64,000 nucleotides of DNA, taken from assembly GCA_963971285.1 (NCBI GenBank), contig OZ020257.1, positions 14,088,602 through 14,152,601 of the forward strand, given 5' to 3'. Under the pieces are notes generated by a model, which saw only the letters and a list, made by a program, of their open reading frames with translations, ran no database searches and was not told the DNA's origin. This document shows positions 1 to 14,600 of this stretch, piece after piece. The first letter of the stretch is position 1. Every line of letters starts with the position of its first letter. Both the position numbers and the translations under genes were made by a program. Source of the DNA: Astropecten irregularis (lineage: Eukaryota; Echinodermata; Asteroidea; Paxillosida; Astropectinidae).

Positions 1-62
1 ATTTGAGCTCAATCGGACACCCGAGTCACAAGAAAATAGCAAAAACCTGAAATTGTTCTTAT

Positions 63-120
63 AAAACATAAAGTGAACAAATAAAAATTGACTGGAGCGG
101 GATTCCAACCAGCGAATCCC
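63..120 (-). repeat. tRNA-derived SINE fragment
   Basis: The text here (aagtgaacaa...aaaattgact..gagcgggattc) matches the tail and B-box side of the SINE copies at 48803-48900 and 63762-63860, in the same orientation. The A-box half is missing, so this is a truncated copy. Confidence 0.6.
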
Positions 121-718
121 ATTTAATTATTAATCAAGTGGTACAAGACAAAAGAAAAACGGCTCGAAAACGTTAAGAGGTTTCAAATCTGTCGAATCTG
201 ATGATTCCTTGGAAAAAAATATCTTTTGTGGTTCACCATTGATCACCCTCGCACTAGATACTATAGCTTACCATACAGAACTGGCCTAAATGTCAAACAG
301 CCGCCCCCATTTTACACCTCCCCCGTTCACCAGAAGCGAAGGAAACCTTCCCCGACGTGTGGATGTGTCAAGTTGTCAAATTTCTGGCACGAAAAATTGC
401 AAGCAAACATGCTGGAGTGGCCGACGAGCGAGGGAGACGGGACCAACCCACGCACCGACCGAAGAGCCGTTACACCCGGCAGTCACTGCACTGCAGCACG
501 CTGCTCTGAAGTGGTTTTACGCGATGCCTCTTAAGTTTAGCATCTGGAACGTCAGAGATTCAAGTGAAATCCATCCCCAGTCCGTCGATGAGTGCACAAG
601 AGTGCAGTCCAATATTTCAAAAAAGCTTTTTTAAAAAAACCTCTAAATTGAATATTATTAACACGAATCGCAGTCGCTTCGTCCCAGATATATCGATTGG
701 CAGAAAATGACCACGCTG

Positions 719-873
719 GGGCCGATTTCACTAAAGTTTTGAGATCATATCGCTAAAGCCCAAATCCATTGCTAAACGGAAAATTGCTATGCAAAGTAGC
801 AATCGATTTTCCGTTTAGCGATGGATTCGGGCTTTAGCGATGATCGCAAAACGCAGTAATGAAATCGGTCATC
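719..873. mobile_element. Palindromic MITE-like hairpin element
   Basis: The left end (gccgatttcactaaagttttg) is repeated inverted at the right end (caaaacgcagtaatgaaatcggt). The interior arms (gctaaagcccaaatccat, and ccgtttagcgatggattcgg with its inverse) also pair. The whole ~155 bp can fold into one hairpin, as expected of a non-autonomous inverted-repeat transposon. No coding capacity is present. Confidence 0.7.
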
Positions 874-1241
874 CCGGGTCGATTTCACCAATCTCATCGT
901 ACCTTACTGTCAATTGTATGATCCATTGCAGTCCTCGTACTGTGGGTTATCCTTCGTAACTCGAGTTACGATCGATCGTAAGGCTTTTTTTTTTAATTGA
1001 CTCACATCTGAATTCCGAGGTATCATTACCACTGAAATTAGCAGGTGAAAAGGTCTTTCAACGGTGGATCGCAGCTCGAATGTCGTGATTTCCTGTGTCC
1101 GTTGATACCTGAGATAATTCTGGCGAATTTGAAATATCTTCAAATAGCTAGACAGGCTCGTGACATTCATTGCTTGACGACTCATTCCGTACTTGCAACT
1201 ATAGGACCGTAAAAATGGTATTTTGGCTAGTTAATGAATGT

Positions 1242-1607
1242 ATAAAGGGCATGTTGTGATTGAGCAGCTGCCGGCTGCTCATACTAGTTCGATTTGTCAT
1301 GGAATAAAAACAAACCTGTGAAATTTTCAGCTCAATTGATCATTGAAAACAGTAGAAAACGACGAAAAACCGTTGCAATTGTTAGGCCACCTTGTGTGGG
1401 AATAGCTGTGTCATTTTTGATCATCCGAAGATCAAAATTGTTTTTGGTGTTTGGTTTGACTCTTTTCTGGATAAATACCGCATTTCAGGCAGAAAGATTT
1501 GTACAGTATGTTTCTACCATTGTCGTCTTTATACCCTGTTATAGTTATACGTAAATCTGTGAAAATTTCTGTTTTGGTTTGTTACCAATGTTGTACATGC
1601 CCTTTAA
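1242..1607. mobile_element. ~370-bp inverted-repeat element, diverged copy
   Basis: The ends aaagggcatgt and acatgcccttt are inverted. The interior shares the family blocks: a gatcatccgaagatcaaaa core, a stretch like ctggataaataccgcatttcaggc, and 'accctgttatagttatacgtaaatctgtg'-type text (compare 8064-8430 and 12045-12424). Confidence 0.7.
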
Positions 1608-2234
1608 CACTTTTGCATCAGTAAGAGTATATATACGTATCAGAACCTAGCACCGTCGAGCAAGAAACGTCATGGTAATATGTAAAATATGACTGGCAGT
1701 GACGTTAATAGGGGCAATGCACGTATGGCATTGGTAGCATTCAGGATTTTTAAAATATCACGAGCTTCAGGCTATTGTGCGTGCTGAGCTTGTATTCGTG
1801 CTGATATTGTACAACCTGTACGCGATCCATGCACTCAGGAATAACCGAGATGTATCACGGCATACAATCTCCTTACGCCGACAAACTTAATACACGACAC
1901 CAGTCACGTCGCATAGCGATCAGACGAGAGTTCGGCTTCACATTATATCACAGATTCAACCCACGTTTAGGTTGAAGATGCTGCGAAGAGTCCTCATTTG
2001 GCGACTCAAGATGCCTGACCGTATACTGTAGCAGTCCATGCTATACTTCCTCCAGGGGGACTAGTACTTTGACGTCAGGCCTTCTTGACTTTCAGGAGGG
2101 TGTCCTATTACGGTATATCTGACCCACGGAGTTCACATCTCACTCTGCTCAGACGCAGATCCATTCAGAACATTCTGTTTGAAAATCAACCGAGCCCTGC
2201 GCCGTATAAGGATGTAGTGTGGGCCTTTCTCAAA

Positions 2235-2435
2235 GCTCAGCTCCGGCTCCGGCTCAGGCTCAGGCTTCGTCTCTGTCATCCATAATACTGAAAATAATTG
2301 GTTGTGGTTTTCCAATGAAGTTGAAGCGCTCTTTTCTTTTTTCAAACCAGTGCCTAAGTCTACTTGCCGAACCGCAGCCGTTATTTTAGATTGGATTCAC
2401 GAAATGGAGCCAGGGGCAAGAGCCGAGCTTTGAGA
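2235..2435. repeat. CTCAGG-repeat element, copy 1
   Basis: A short array of ctccgg/ctcagg hexamers is followed by a conserved body (gttgtggtttt, ttcttttttcaaaccag, gaaccgcagcc) and a closing block (attggattcacgaaatggagcc). The same order recurs at 44957-45172 (inverted) and 46262-46487, so this is a dispersed repeat. Confidence 0.6.
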
Positions 2436-5126
2436 AAGGTCCCATGTTTCACAAAATAAGATTAATGTGCCAAAGGATGCCATTATGATGAGATGCCCAG
2501 ATACTCCAAGTAGACTTAATTTAACTAAAATATTCCAGATTGCCACAAATACCAAGTTTTAGCAGACAAGAGGATATGGTCCTATAGGCCTTATATACGG
2601 TTTTATACTCTTATAATCAAATTCAGCTTCTTTGGGATCTGTTCAACATCAGTCTCCCGTCAAACAAGTCGAATCGCCAAAGATGCAGCGGTTTCACGCT
2701 ACGAGTGAACCTTAGCACAAGTATCTCGTCTTCACCTGAACACAAACTAAAATTTGAATTCAGTCAGAGACGTGTTTTCACCAACAATCAAAGATGGGGG
2801 AGAAAACCGAGAACAAAGGTCACATGGTTAAGATTTTATCCCGTAGGTCTAACACGTTTTAACCCATCGAAGTTTGTCAAAGTTTTGCTTGTTGAAAATA
2901 AACAGCCCACGCACCAACACGCCAATCCCTCGATGCTTAACCAGCTGCATCGAATGCCGCCGTAATTTCCCTGTCGACTAAATCTTAACACGTCAAGGAT
3001 TCACGGACTTTGAGACCGTATATACCGTCTCCGTAGTGCCAGTCCACGGGGGCCTGAGGGTCACATCACGCCCACCGAGTTATCTTCTGATAAACCGCGC
3101 CAACTTTTGAAACGTCGGACTTTACCGTGCTTCCACACAAGCATATCTGGTGTCGTGTTGGTTTTTTGGTTTGAGGTCTCAGGGAGTCGGCACGACACAA
3201 CCAGTATGCTGTGTACGTGTTTACGCCACAAGAATATACGTCATTAAGTGACAAAACATCACGCACAATGACGTCATTTATTATCTCTAACGTTACATCA
3301 ATGTTGGTTGGTGAAAAAAACGAAATACGAGTTCGAATTTATCGGAAGCACCAAGTGGCTACAACAGCTTGTTGGTTTCTTGCTCCCATTGGTCATTTTG
3401 CTTCCTGCGTGGCAAAAACATATTGGCGCGTTTTCAAATGAGAGATTAAACAAAGTAAAATTGACATTTTGACGTAAGTTTACACTCACTAACACAGTCT
3501 CCATTGAGAAAGTTCCAGTACTTTTTACTATAGGAGAAATTAAGAACTTAATTCAGAGAACTTGATATCACGCAATGAATATCATTGAGGCGTTCAGCTG
3601 GTAGTCTTTCCAGCCATAGAGGGCGCTATACAAGTCACCGACTTGTATTCTCACAATACCGATAGAAAACATCAACATATTTCTGAACCGAATATTATGC
3701 ACTGAATCTTGGAATCTTTCACCTAAGCAAAACAAAAATGCTGTTTTCTGGACATGTTCAGTTTTAAAAGTTATTCAATTGATCAAATAATTCCCTAGCG
3801 GTGGATCGCGTTTTTAGTTGCAGTTTTCGAAGGGATCCGTTACACTGATATTTGTGAACCGTTTGTGGGGGAAAATACGAACAATGAAATGAGGAAAACA
3901 GAATGGTTTTCATTATTAAGATCGACATAGCCTACTCGACTAATCTTACTCATAATGTAACTCGTACAGAGGTCAGTCCCCTATGCCAGGGTGATACCTA
4001 TACCCCATTCAGATTTCCTGAATTTGTCTCAGATTTCAACAGACTGGGTGAAAGATAGCACCCCAAGTGTCATATCCTTTTTTTAGAATGAGCTCGAATC
4101 CGAGCTAGCATCCTTCGGTGATGGCAATAACATCTCAGTTTGGAGTGAACGTGATGCGACATTTTAGCTATTATCTTGAAGTAAGAGATCGAGACGAACC
4201 CGCGGGAAATTACTGGACTTTTGCTCCGACGATCTTTGAATGGAAGCCACACATGCGCAGATCGGATCAATTAATTGACTATAGGCCGCCGGTTCCTCCG
4301 GCAGTGGGGGTTGAAGTTAATGAGCCCTTTTCATTCATATCCGCAAGGCGGACTAATGGAAAATTCCATTTTTCTTCCACTGAGTGCAAGGAACCAACAA
4401 TTTGGGCCCTAAATACGTCGCCTCTGTGCGGTATACCTACAAGATGTGAGACTCGCTAAGGCACAGATTAATTACCACCGTTATCGGAAGCTAGAATGCA
4501 TTAACGTTCTAATTAATGTCCGACTGAATTTGCACACGCGTCAAGAAAGAGCAAACTAAAACATCATCAGTTACATTTATCATAAAACCTGACGTAAATA
4601 AAGTCCCAGTTCTATCTACTTTAAGCTGACATTACCACCTACATTTTGTCACCATTAGCCCCTCCCCTAAAAAAAAAAGGACGCTAAAATTGAAAAAAAA
4701 AAAAAAAATACCCACCTTCAAAATGGATTTTTCTGGGATAACCTCGCGTTGCTAGGCAATCACTATGACGACACTGGCCCCGCTAAGTAATTGTAATTGG
4801 CTGATGGCTGTCTTGCCCGAGCGCGGTGTGTGCGTGATGCATGTGAGCTGAAAAGAAATACGTACGTATACAGGTGGATGGCATGCTATGCATAATTCAT
4901 GTACATCAAGACGGCAGTATATGGAGAAGAGAGGGGAAAAAATCCATTGACAAGCAAGCCGTGCAGAAAAAAAAAATCATGGCCGCGACGATGCTGACAT
5001 AGTCAAGGAGGAGGGAGACGTTTCATTTCGAACAAAAATCCTTAAGCAGATTTTTCATCCATCCCCCCTCCCCTCAACCTCACGCTTCTCTTGCTGAGTT
5101 CACATTTTTCTTGGCCATATTTTGAC

Positions 5127-5133
5127 TATAAAA
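5127..5133 (+). promoter_or_regulatory. TATA box of the PAL paralogue gene
   Basis: TATAAAA lies about 300 bp upstream of the chosen start codon and would place transcription initiation near 5155-5160. No ATG occurs between there and the in-frame ATG at 5408. Position and sequence fit a core promoter, but initiation was not measured. Confidence 0.55.
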
Positions 5134-5434
5134 ACCCCCCACCGCGGACTGATAACAGTCTGGCTGGGTGAGTGGGGTTGCGACTCGGTGGTTTGAACTT
5201 GGACTTGGAGAGAATTTTGGTTTTTGGTCGTTTACCTGAGATCGGAGACCTGAACACATTGGACGGTGAAATCTTCATTTCGCGAAACCATCTGGGTTGT
5301 TTTTGGGGCAGAGCACGTTTTACAACGGCACACCGGGGTCTGGTATAGCAGCATCATACGGTGTGCTTGTGTAGATAGACACACTGTGCGTGCGGTTTGT
5401 TGTTTGGATGGTCACAACGGGAACGACAACCAAA

Positions 5435-5677
5435 ATGGCGAGAGGCTGGACCCGTTTCGCTACCGACGCTCCGTGCCTTAAGACCCTGGTCCTCCTCCTT
5501 GGCGTTTTCCTGGTCGTTTCATCCATCGCTTCAGCGGCTGATGGATTCCCAGATGACGTGATCAGGCGACTGAAGGAGGAGATTCGACAAAAGGGACGCC
5601 AGAATCGCGACTTTGACGAAGGCGAGGAGGGAATCATCACCATGAATATGCTCATTCAAGACTCGGCTCAGAAAACG
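5435..5677 (+). CDS. Exon 1 of the PAL paralogue: signal peptide and start of PHM-like region
   Basis: This exon encodes 81 residues. A basic start (MARGWTR) is followed by a hydrophobic core (LVLLLGVFLVVSS) and a likely cleavage site around ASA/AD. Next comes a charged helix-like segment rich in K, R and E, then ITMNMLIQ, which matches the place where PHM has its first beta strand. The donor is acg|gtaaaa, phase 0. The next exon is 13 kb downstream. Confidence 0.8.
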
Positions 5678-8600
5678 GTAAAAAAAAATGCTATTTTTCT
5701 TTCAATTTGTTTCAATTTTCTTGTATATGAACAGCTTGCTTAGTGTTGAATTCCATAGGAACATGCGAGACCCATTAGGCCTAATTATGTTTCAAAGCTG
5801 TAGCAGCTTGAGTGTATCATATTAAGTGTGATCACAGCCATATGGCAAATACCGTAGCTGTTATAAGGCTACATATGGCTAATAATATAACCATGAGATA
5901 CATACCTCAGATACATAATCCGCTGGTTTTGCTTATTACTCCATAGATTTCAGGTTTAACCTCCATCTTATAGTTGAACTGTCCCTGGCCTGTTCACACA
6001 GAAAAAGAATTAATTAATTTCATCCGAGTCTGTTTCGTTTCTTTCTGAATATATTTCATTTATTATATTAATACCCAACAAATGGATACATAATGAGATA
6101 ATATTCGTGAAAACCGTTCTGACAAAATACTGAAATGTACCATGAGATCACATAAATTATACGCAAAATGATAGTAACTACATCATTATTACATTATTTT
6201 TTAAATAATTTCATTGCATGTTCTTGTCCTCTTGTCATTTATCCTTTGGGACAGACTGTTAGGATCGAAACGCGTCCTAATTCCAAGCATTTTTATAAAT
6301 TTCAGATCATAGTTTTGGCTGATGAACCGTTTGCAGCAGTTTATTACTTGTATTGCACATCATTTATTTCAACATTTTACTAAATACCATTTCGAAAACG
6401 TTATCTATAATATAATTGGTATGACACCGTACACAATTGTGTATAACTTGAAACGATCACAATTTGAATGTCAGATCACAAAATTTTCAAAAGAGTGAAC
6501 ATGTGTGAATGGCAGCAAAATATCAGAGTGGATAGGCTATATCGATTAAAGATTGTTACAACTGAAGACAACGATATCAGACAAAAATCATAGTGAAAAT
6601 AATATGAAGGACGTAAGAAAATAACCTCGCAATGACAACAGATCGTTTTAGACAGGCCCTATTTTCACACGAAAAGTATTTATTAAGTATTCCATGAACG
6701 TTTTTCTGAATCATCCGAATTGGAACAATTTAAAAATTTGATTATTGATTCATTTTTGAAAAGAACGTTTCACTGCGATACAGGCCCCTTATCCATCCCA
6801 AGCAAAACAGATATGATAAATGAAAATCGAGTCATTTACCTTCGTGAAGATGTTCTTTTTAAGGGCATATACAAAATTGGTAAGAAACCAAAACACGAAT
6901 GTTCCCAGATTTACGTTTAATTTACAGGGTATAAAGAAGGTAATGATAGAAACATATTGTGAGAATTTCTTTTACCTGAAATGGTGTATTTATCCAGAGA
7001 AGAGTAAAACCAAACACCAAAACATTTTTGATCTTCGGAAGATCAAAAATGAGACAGCTATTCCCACACTTGGCGTCACAACTGCAATGGTTTTTCGTCG
7101 GTTTTTTTTTTTACATTTGCAATGATGAATTGAGCTGAATGATTCACAGGTTTGTTTTTATTTCATGACGAATCAAATTATGAGCAGCCTGCATCTGCTC
7201 TGTCACCTTTACCAATGTTGTGTACATGCGCGTTTACCTTAAATATTTTAAATCGAAGTGAGATTCTTAAAGATAAATATATACTGCCCAATGTAGAGAA
7301 ACTAGCTCCATGGGAATTATTGTCCCACATGTTGAGTCAGCGCTGTAACTGGCGACCGAGTGTCTAATATTAGATTATATTACATCGTGTAGGCCTATAT
7401 GAATATCACACCATTGAATCAAATTGCCTATGTGAGCCAAGGGTTTATATAATATAATATTACAATTTCTGTCATCGTGTATGCACCATGAGCCTGTTTC
7501 ACATGGTACCAACGCATGCTGGATTTTTTTACAAGAGATGAAACCTAAACTTCGAGTGAGATTTACGAGAATAAGACAGATTCACTGGGTCTTAAAGGGA
7601 GCATGTATAGAATTTGCAAGGCCTCCAAAACAAAATATTGAGTTTGAGACAGAAATTTGACTCAACAGTTCGTAAACAGTGCAAACAGTCACCATGGGAA
7701 ATCTTGGTTCATCAGATGCTGGGTTTTTCAAGCAAATCTAGATTTAGTGTCTTTTCCAAAGATCGTTCGTCCGAACGATTTTTGGAACAAACATAAAGTA
7801 AACTATTCTTCATGAAAATCGAGTCGGGTTTTCCCTATTTACTTTTGACTCAGATTTCCGACTGAGCTCAAATTTTCACAGGTTTATTATTTCATGTACA
7901 TCAGACAAAGCATGAGTGCAGTCCTGTGACCTTTACCAATCATGTATTGTACCTTTAAATCTACACCAGTGGTGTCAGCTATTATACTTCTCTGTATTAT
8001 TTGAAGGACGAGTATGGGATTGGTAAATCCTTGTCTAGTTTCGGTCTCGATCAAAGCTTCCCATTAAAGGTACTATCATACTTTGGTAGCATACCGATAC
8101 AGACATGTTCACATATTTACCTATAGCCTACATGTTTAAAGATGGTGATGGTGGAAACATACCGTAAAAATGTTTCTGCCTGAAATGCTGTATATTTATC
8201 AAGAAAAAAGTAAAACAAAAGACCGAAAACAGTCCGATCTTTCGAGATCAAAACCTCACAATTACAATATACAATTTCGCGTAATGGGTTACCGTTTTCG
8301 CTGTTTTCACTGTTTCACTGATCAATTGAGCTGAAAATTCACAGGTTTGTTTCTATAAGTTATGACAAATCGAACTATGAACAGACCGCATAGATCTGTT
8401 CTATCAACTTTATTAAAGTATGACCTTTAAATACAAGAGAACCGCGAGAAAATTCGCACACTAAAACACACATGGTTATACGTAGGGTCTCGTAAAGGTG
8501 AACATCGAATTTGACTCGATTTTCATACTCAAAGGTTAAAGTTACTCGTTTAGTTACTAAGCAGAATGGATAATTTCTTAGATACTCAGATACTATGCAA

Positions 8601-11600
8601 TTTTAGGAAAACGGAAGACATAACTAATTTTTGCCTTATCGCAATAATAATCTGCATTCTATATTGTCACAATATAGAATTCAGATTAACATTGCGATAA
8701 GGAAAAATTTAAAAGTTAAGACTTGTCCACCATGGGCCAATTTCATAGAGCTGCTTAAGCACCGAAATTTTCTTAAGCACCAAAAACCTTGGTGATTCAA
8801 ATCAGTATGCCAGCCAATACTCCTTGTGAATGTTATGCTCAGCAAACAATGGCCGAACGCAAGTCAAAAGCATGTAAACATCACATGAACATTTGGTTGG
8901 CAATGTTAGATCTAGGAAGACTTTTCATGCTTTTAAGCAAATTTTGTGCTAAGCAGCTCTATGAAATTGGCCAATGTTTAGTGTGTTCAGTACACATCGA
9001 ATTTTGGACGGTCCGAGAACTATACAAGTTATTTACACGAGCAGAATTCGAACCTCCTTACTTCATACAGAGATCTGTTATCAGACTTCTGAACTTCAAA
9101 GAGTGGAATCAGCCAGTTCATACTCAACAAAATAGGCGGGAATGAAAGAGACAAATTTATATGTCTCTGTTACAACGCAATGGACATATGGGGCCTTTAC
9201 CAAATAAGGCTTGAGGCTAGGCTTGGAAATTATTTTTCTACTGCCATTTTGTGCTCTAATTGAAATGAAGGGCCGCACATGGCGAAGCTGGAGCCTTTAT
9301 TCGGCCTCGTCGTGTGGCCCAAACCCTTCATTTCGTTTCGTGGGCCTAAATAGTCAAATGGCGGTAGCGAAATAAGTACCAAGCCTAGCCTCAAGCCAGG
9401 TTTCGTAAAGGTCCATAAACATTGTTCTATGTTTATTGGTGTGATATTAAGGTCTTGTCCAAATTGTATGGCTATGGCTGGGACTCATCAATAATCATTA
9501 AACAGTGACTGCTGAGTGCTGAACGTCAGTCATATTATCATTTTTAATAAATTTGATAGGTTATCATCATAATGGTACAGATCTAGAGAAGCGTTTGTAT
9601 AAGAAACCACCGGTGTTTTTGTTTTGTTTTGGATTTTTGTCATTATTCATTTGTTTGTATATTTGGTCTACATCTTCTTCTTTTCGTGTTTTCAAATCAA
9701 TCATTCCATTCTGGGTTACCAATACACACGGCATACTGCAGATTCAGACATTGAATGACAACCGACATTAAATATAATGAAACCAACAGGGAGCCACCTT
9801 AGTCATCAGATATACATGCCCTCCTCCCGTTCCCATCACGCTGTGCTTAATAGACCTACGTCTTCATATACATAGTTTGAAATATTAATAGTTGATTCAT
9901 GCGACCTATTCATGGTGTATAGCCCTATATATTCACGCATCGTAGAATGGAGATGCATGGTGTCCATTACGTACATGGTAGCCGTATATATAGCTACATG
10001 CCCCCAGCTACGAACGTCAAAAAGAGAATAAACCCTGTATCTTCTTACAGGCGATATACCGTATCAAAATAATACACTCGCGTAATGGCTGACTATTATT
10101 GAGATGAAGATCGTGGTCCAATTAATTTGCTTCGTATAGAATATGATCTGGTAGTGGAATTTGGCTGGCGATTTATTTGTATGCTACGGCAAGACTCCAT
10201 CTTGAATGGAATGCGGTATTTTTTTTACTACGGTTACTGCGCAATGCTCATTGCGCAATGCTCACGATATATGGGTTTGTGACGTCATACGTATTCAGTA
10301 GCAAATTCCTATATGAAATGAAAACGACACATTTGGCATAATGTTTGACATGTTTTTTATTTTTAATAAAGGTATTGCTTTCAATATTGATTGTGTGAGT
10401 TTGAGTTTATCATCATCCCCAATGGAACAAACAGTCACATATTTCATCATACCATTTTATCATTATTTAAAGGTACATGTAATACCATTCTTTGGTTTTT
10501 GTCAAAGAAATGCAGATTCATGGGCAAAAATATCAAGGAAGATACAGTATCAGTCATCTGTGAAATGTTCAGTCCCATATGGTGCCTACTTTTTGAGAAA
10601 ACGGTGAAAATCGCTTACAGTATTTTTTACAATCTTTATACCGTTATGTTTTAGTCTTTAAAAGATCGATCAGAATTGTTTTTGGTCATTGGTTATACTC
10701 TTTTCTGAATAAATACAGCATTTCAGGCGAACAAATTTTAACGATGTTTGTACCATCACCATCTTTATACTCTGTAAATTATAGGTACATCTGTGAAGAT
10801 TTCTGTTTTGATTATGCTACCAAAGTATAATAGCACCTTCAACCCAAACCAGAAACGTTTATGTTGAAAATTTCTAACAACTGTCCTGACAAAAGCAATA
10901 CGGAGATGTTATACGGCTTGCAGTTGTGGCCATTTTGGCCGCCAATTATTATGTCCGTGACGGTAAGATGCATAACCAGCTGAACGGCACAACAGTAAGA
11001 AAATGACATTTCTAATTTAATATGCTCCAGCACGATGCTCGTTATAAACCTATACAATGTACAATGTATAGCCACAGCCATATACACTCCAGACAATTTG
11101 CCCTGTAAGCTAGGACTGCCTTTTTTTATAATATAAAAAATGAGGATTATAATCAGCGTGGCTTACTGACAATGTTCAGATGTAAGCTGCTTATAGTGTT
11201 ACAGCACCATACGATCTAGTCGCGGACTCTACACCCGCCTGAGGCCATATAGGGATCGTGTGATTAGCCGAGTCAGTCTGCAGGTCGTCCCAATAACACG
11301 ATGATGACTATACCGGTCTATGGTCAGATATAGGAGAGGTCGGTTCACTTCTGACATTTCAATATCAATTGAATTTATTTCTTATAACTCAATTATACGA
11401 GCACAAACAACAACAAATGCGAATTGCGCAATGCTACAGCAGTTAAGTTGTTTACATGGGCGTACTTATCCACATAATGTTGTTTTTGGTTCGTGTTGTT
11501 GATGTTTTTCTGATAATTTCAAGAGTTTACATGAAATGCATGCAGCCACATTATATACCCACTGGAATACTGAGTCAATAAAAAAACGGAAACCTTTCAC

Positions 11601-14600
11601 TTTCATTCAAACTATATCTTTTTCAATCAGCGAAATATTCACGTGGTGCCATCGTGCATAATACACGACTACCTCAATATGAAAATGGGCACAAGAAAAG
11701 ATGAATCTAATTTGTTTGAACGATTGTAATGGTGAAGACGTTACGTTGAGATTTTGTCAAAGCAGGACCTCGCATATAGGCCTGGCGTACTATGCTTAGC
11801 AAACATGGAGGAACTTGACAGCGCTGTGCAACCTAATCCATCCATATGTAGGTAGGATCGATAGGTGGGAATCAGACTGGCCGCCTGTAAGTGCTGATTC
11901 CCAAACGATTCCTGCTTCCGTTGAGCAAATACTAGTGAAGCACAGCCACGAGCATGGAACTCCAACATTATCATATGTACACAGTGTTGGATCAAACAAG
12001 ATGGAGAAAGTACTGGGGGATGTGCAGTACAATCCTCCCAGTACTTTAAGGTACTATCATACATTGATAGGAAACAAAATAGCAATATCCACAGATTTAC
12101 CTATAACTTACAGGGTCTAAAGATAGACCTGATACAAACACACCGTTAAAATTGCTTGCGGCCTGAAATGCTGTATTTATCCAGAAAATGTGTAAAACAA
12201 AAGACCGAAAACAGTTTTGATCTCCGAGATCAAAACCTCACAATCACAATTACCTTACACAATTTCGCGTAACAATTGCAACGGTTTTCGCTGTTTTTCT
12301 ACTGTTTCCAATGATTCAGTTGAGCTGAAAATTTCACAAGTTTGTTTTATTTCATGACAAACCAAATTATGAGCAGACCGCATCTGTTCTATCAACTTTA
12401 CCAAAAGTATGAAAGTACCTTTAACGTGATGCATCTTGAATCATAGTACACAATCCCAATACCAAGTGCAGCCACATTTAAATCCTCAGGAAAGCGCCAA
12501 CGTTCAAACTAGTAAATTGCAGCATTTTAAAGGTAATGTCATACATTTGGTAGCTACCGAAACAGAAATCTTCACAGATATACGTATAACTTTCAGGGTA
12601 TGAAAATGGTGCTGGTAGAAACATACCGTTACAATATTTCCTAAAATGGTGTCTTTATCCTAGAAATTAGTCAAACAAAGACCGATAAAACAATCTTGAT
12701 TTTGTGTAAGATAGTACACTGTCGTTATTCACCCTCTCTCGAACACGGAGATTCCCTCAAATATTTGCCTATATACATCATCAATCTCGACTGAAACATG
12801 CGAAAAGAAGACGGTATAAGTACAGTTACCAGTATAATCATTGCATTGGCCACTAGGGGTGTGGGCAGGAGCGAGTATAGGCCTATCCAGAGTCAGGCGA
12901 TCGAGTATAAACCACAAACTGATGATATGTGGAAAATTGGTATATACCAAGGAAATGATTGCGTTTGGTGCTGAGGGATGGTGGTCTGAGAGGAAGGTTT
13001 GGTAGTCGGTAGTCCACGGCTACGATCGACATCTTAAGGATCATAGGAGGTCTAAGATCGATTTCATAAAGCCTTACGATCGATCGTAACTCGGATTGCA
13101 AAGGATAACCTACCGTAGCCTACGTGGTTCTGCAAGTCATCATAAACCCTACGATTAATAGTACTACGATGAGTTTGGTAAAATCGACCCCTGGCTCGAA
13201 AGGTCTTTAAAGGTTGACCTTGATGTTGGTATGTGATGACCTCAACCGTGGCTGCCTCCATCTATAGACCATTAAAGGCCTACTGGTTAGAAAAGGCTAT
13301 TATAGGGGATGGCATGGAGGTTGGTATGTCATGGCCCCCAGCTATGGCTGCCATCCTCAGGACTATAAGAGGCCAAGGTTGACATACCTGCACAACAACC
13401 ATCATCACAGTTCAATGTCAATGATGGTGTCTTGTTACATACCGCACGTTTCATCATCAGGACATGATGCTGTCAGAGCTTTGGAAGATGTGACAAAACA
13501 GGTTCATCTTGAAACAACAGACCGAGCGTCGAGGTATGGCAACACAATGTGTCAAGCTATAAAACGGCGTCAACTCGATCCGTTTACAATTTGAAAAATG
13601 TTTGGCTAATGCGACAGGGCAATTACCTATCTCGTTGACAAACAGCTTGGTAAAGTGTCAGACGCAATTTAAATGTAAACCAGTCTGTATAATGTCACGA
13701 TGCCATCATTTCCTCTGGTTGACGTCTGTGGTGGGGAACTCTGGATCAGCAGCCAAACTCAAAGATGATTTCTCATGTAAACAGATCGACCATTTAAATA
13801 GATCCTGAAATAGAAAGTTGTTGACAAGCAACTCCATCAAAAACAAAAATCAGAGGCCCATAAAGCCAAAACAATTCAGTCGCAAATCCCCATTGCTTGC
13901 CCTGGTACAATCTGTGGATTCTCACCGCCTGCAATTAAGTTCATTTCGGATTTATTTCTAGACATGGTCCGATACTTTTAGGAGGAAATCCAAAACATCT
14001 TATACAAGATAATTTTGATATTTCTTACCCCGAGCTTTCTTTTATCCGCATGGATTGACTTTGAGGATTCTGTGGATTTGGGCGAAAATCCGTTCGTGAA
14101 TCCTCTGATAACCGGGGGATTTATTGCCAGGGGTTAGATTATTCACTTGAGTGGGAGGAACGCTGGGAAGGAGGATTTGGAGATAAGGGTGGCGTGAGCT
14201 GTGGTATACATGTACGAGGCTGAACGGATGACTGGCCTATTTCAAAAGCTAAATATAATCCCCAGTACACTGGACACTGTTGTTTTTCATTTCAAAAAAG
14301 TCCCAGGCAAGTCTTGTTTTTCAAGGAAATGTAAATCCTTCAGGCTGGAGTAAGTTAAGCCACATACTATACCATGCATAGCTTTCTTAATCCAAGAACC
14401 AAAACTTGTCAAATTTATGCCACCCACTCTGCAATCTCTCCCACACAACCTATCTGCATGCATAGAAAGTTGGTCCAATCAAAGCAGGGTAATGTATTAA
14501 AGGCATCGATCACAGGAAATAAGTTTCGCCAATGAATGATAAGTTGGCGAACAAAATGTTAGATAATTGTTGTTCCTCCATGACATTTTGCTTGAAGGCA

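Larger units (their letters stand above)
1..5126. other. Upstream non-coding DNA, no gene recognised
   Basis: No exon with recognisable homology is visible on either strand. The stretch holds repeats: a SINE fragment near 63-120, a hairpin element at 719-873, part of a GGGTCGATTTCAC palindromic element at 871-990, an inverted-repeat element at 1242-1607 and a CTCAGG-rich repeat around 2235-2435. Bases 2500-5100 show only short unsupported open frames and A/T runs, for example near 4670-4710. Confidence 0.6.

Noticed and set aside
4118-4459. 113-residue + strand open frame upstream of the PAL paralogue
   Set aside because: No homology, no splice context and no promoter features were recognised; it may be chance.
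8789-9145. 118-residue + strand open frame
   Set aside because: Its first half lies in the inverted-repeat element 8734-8973 and it has no recognisable domain.
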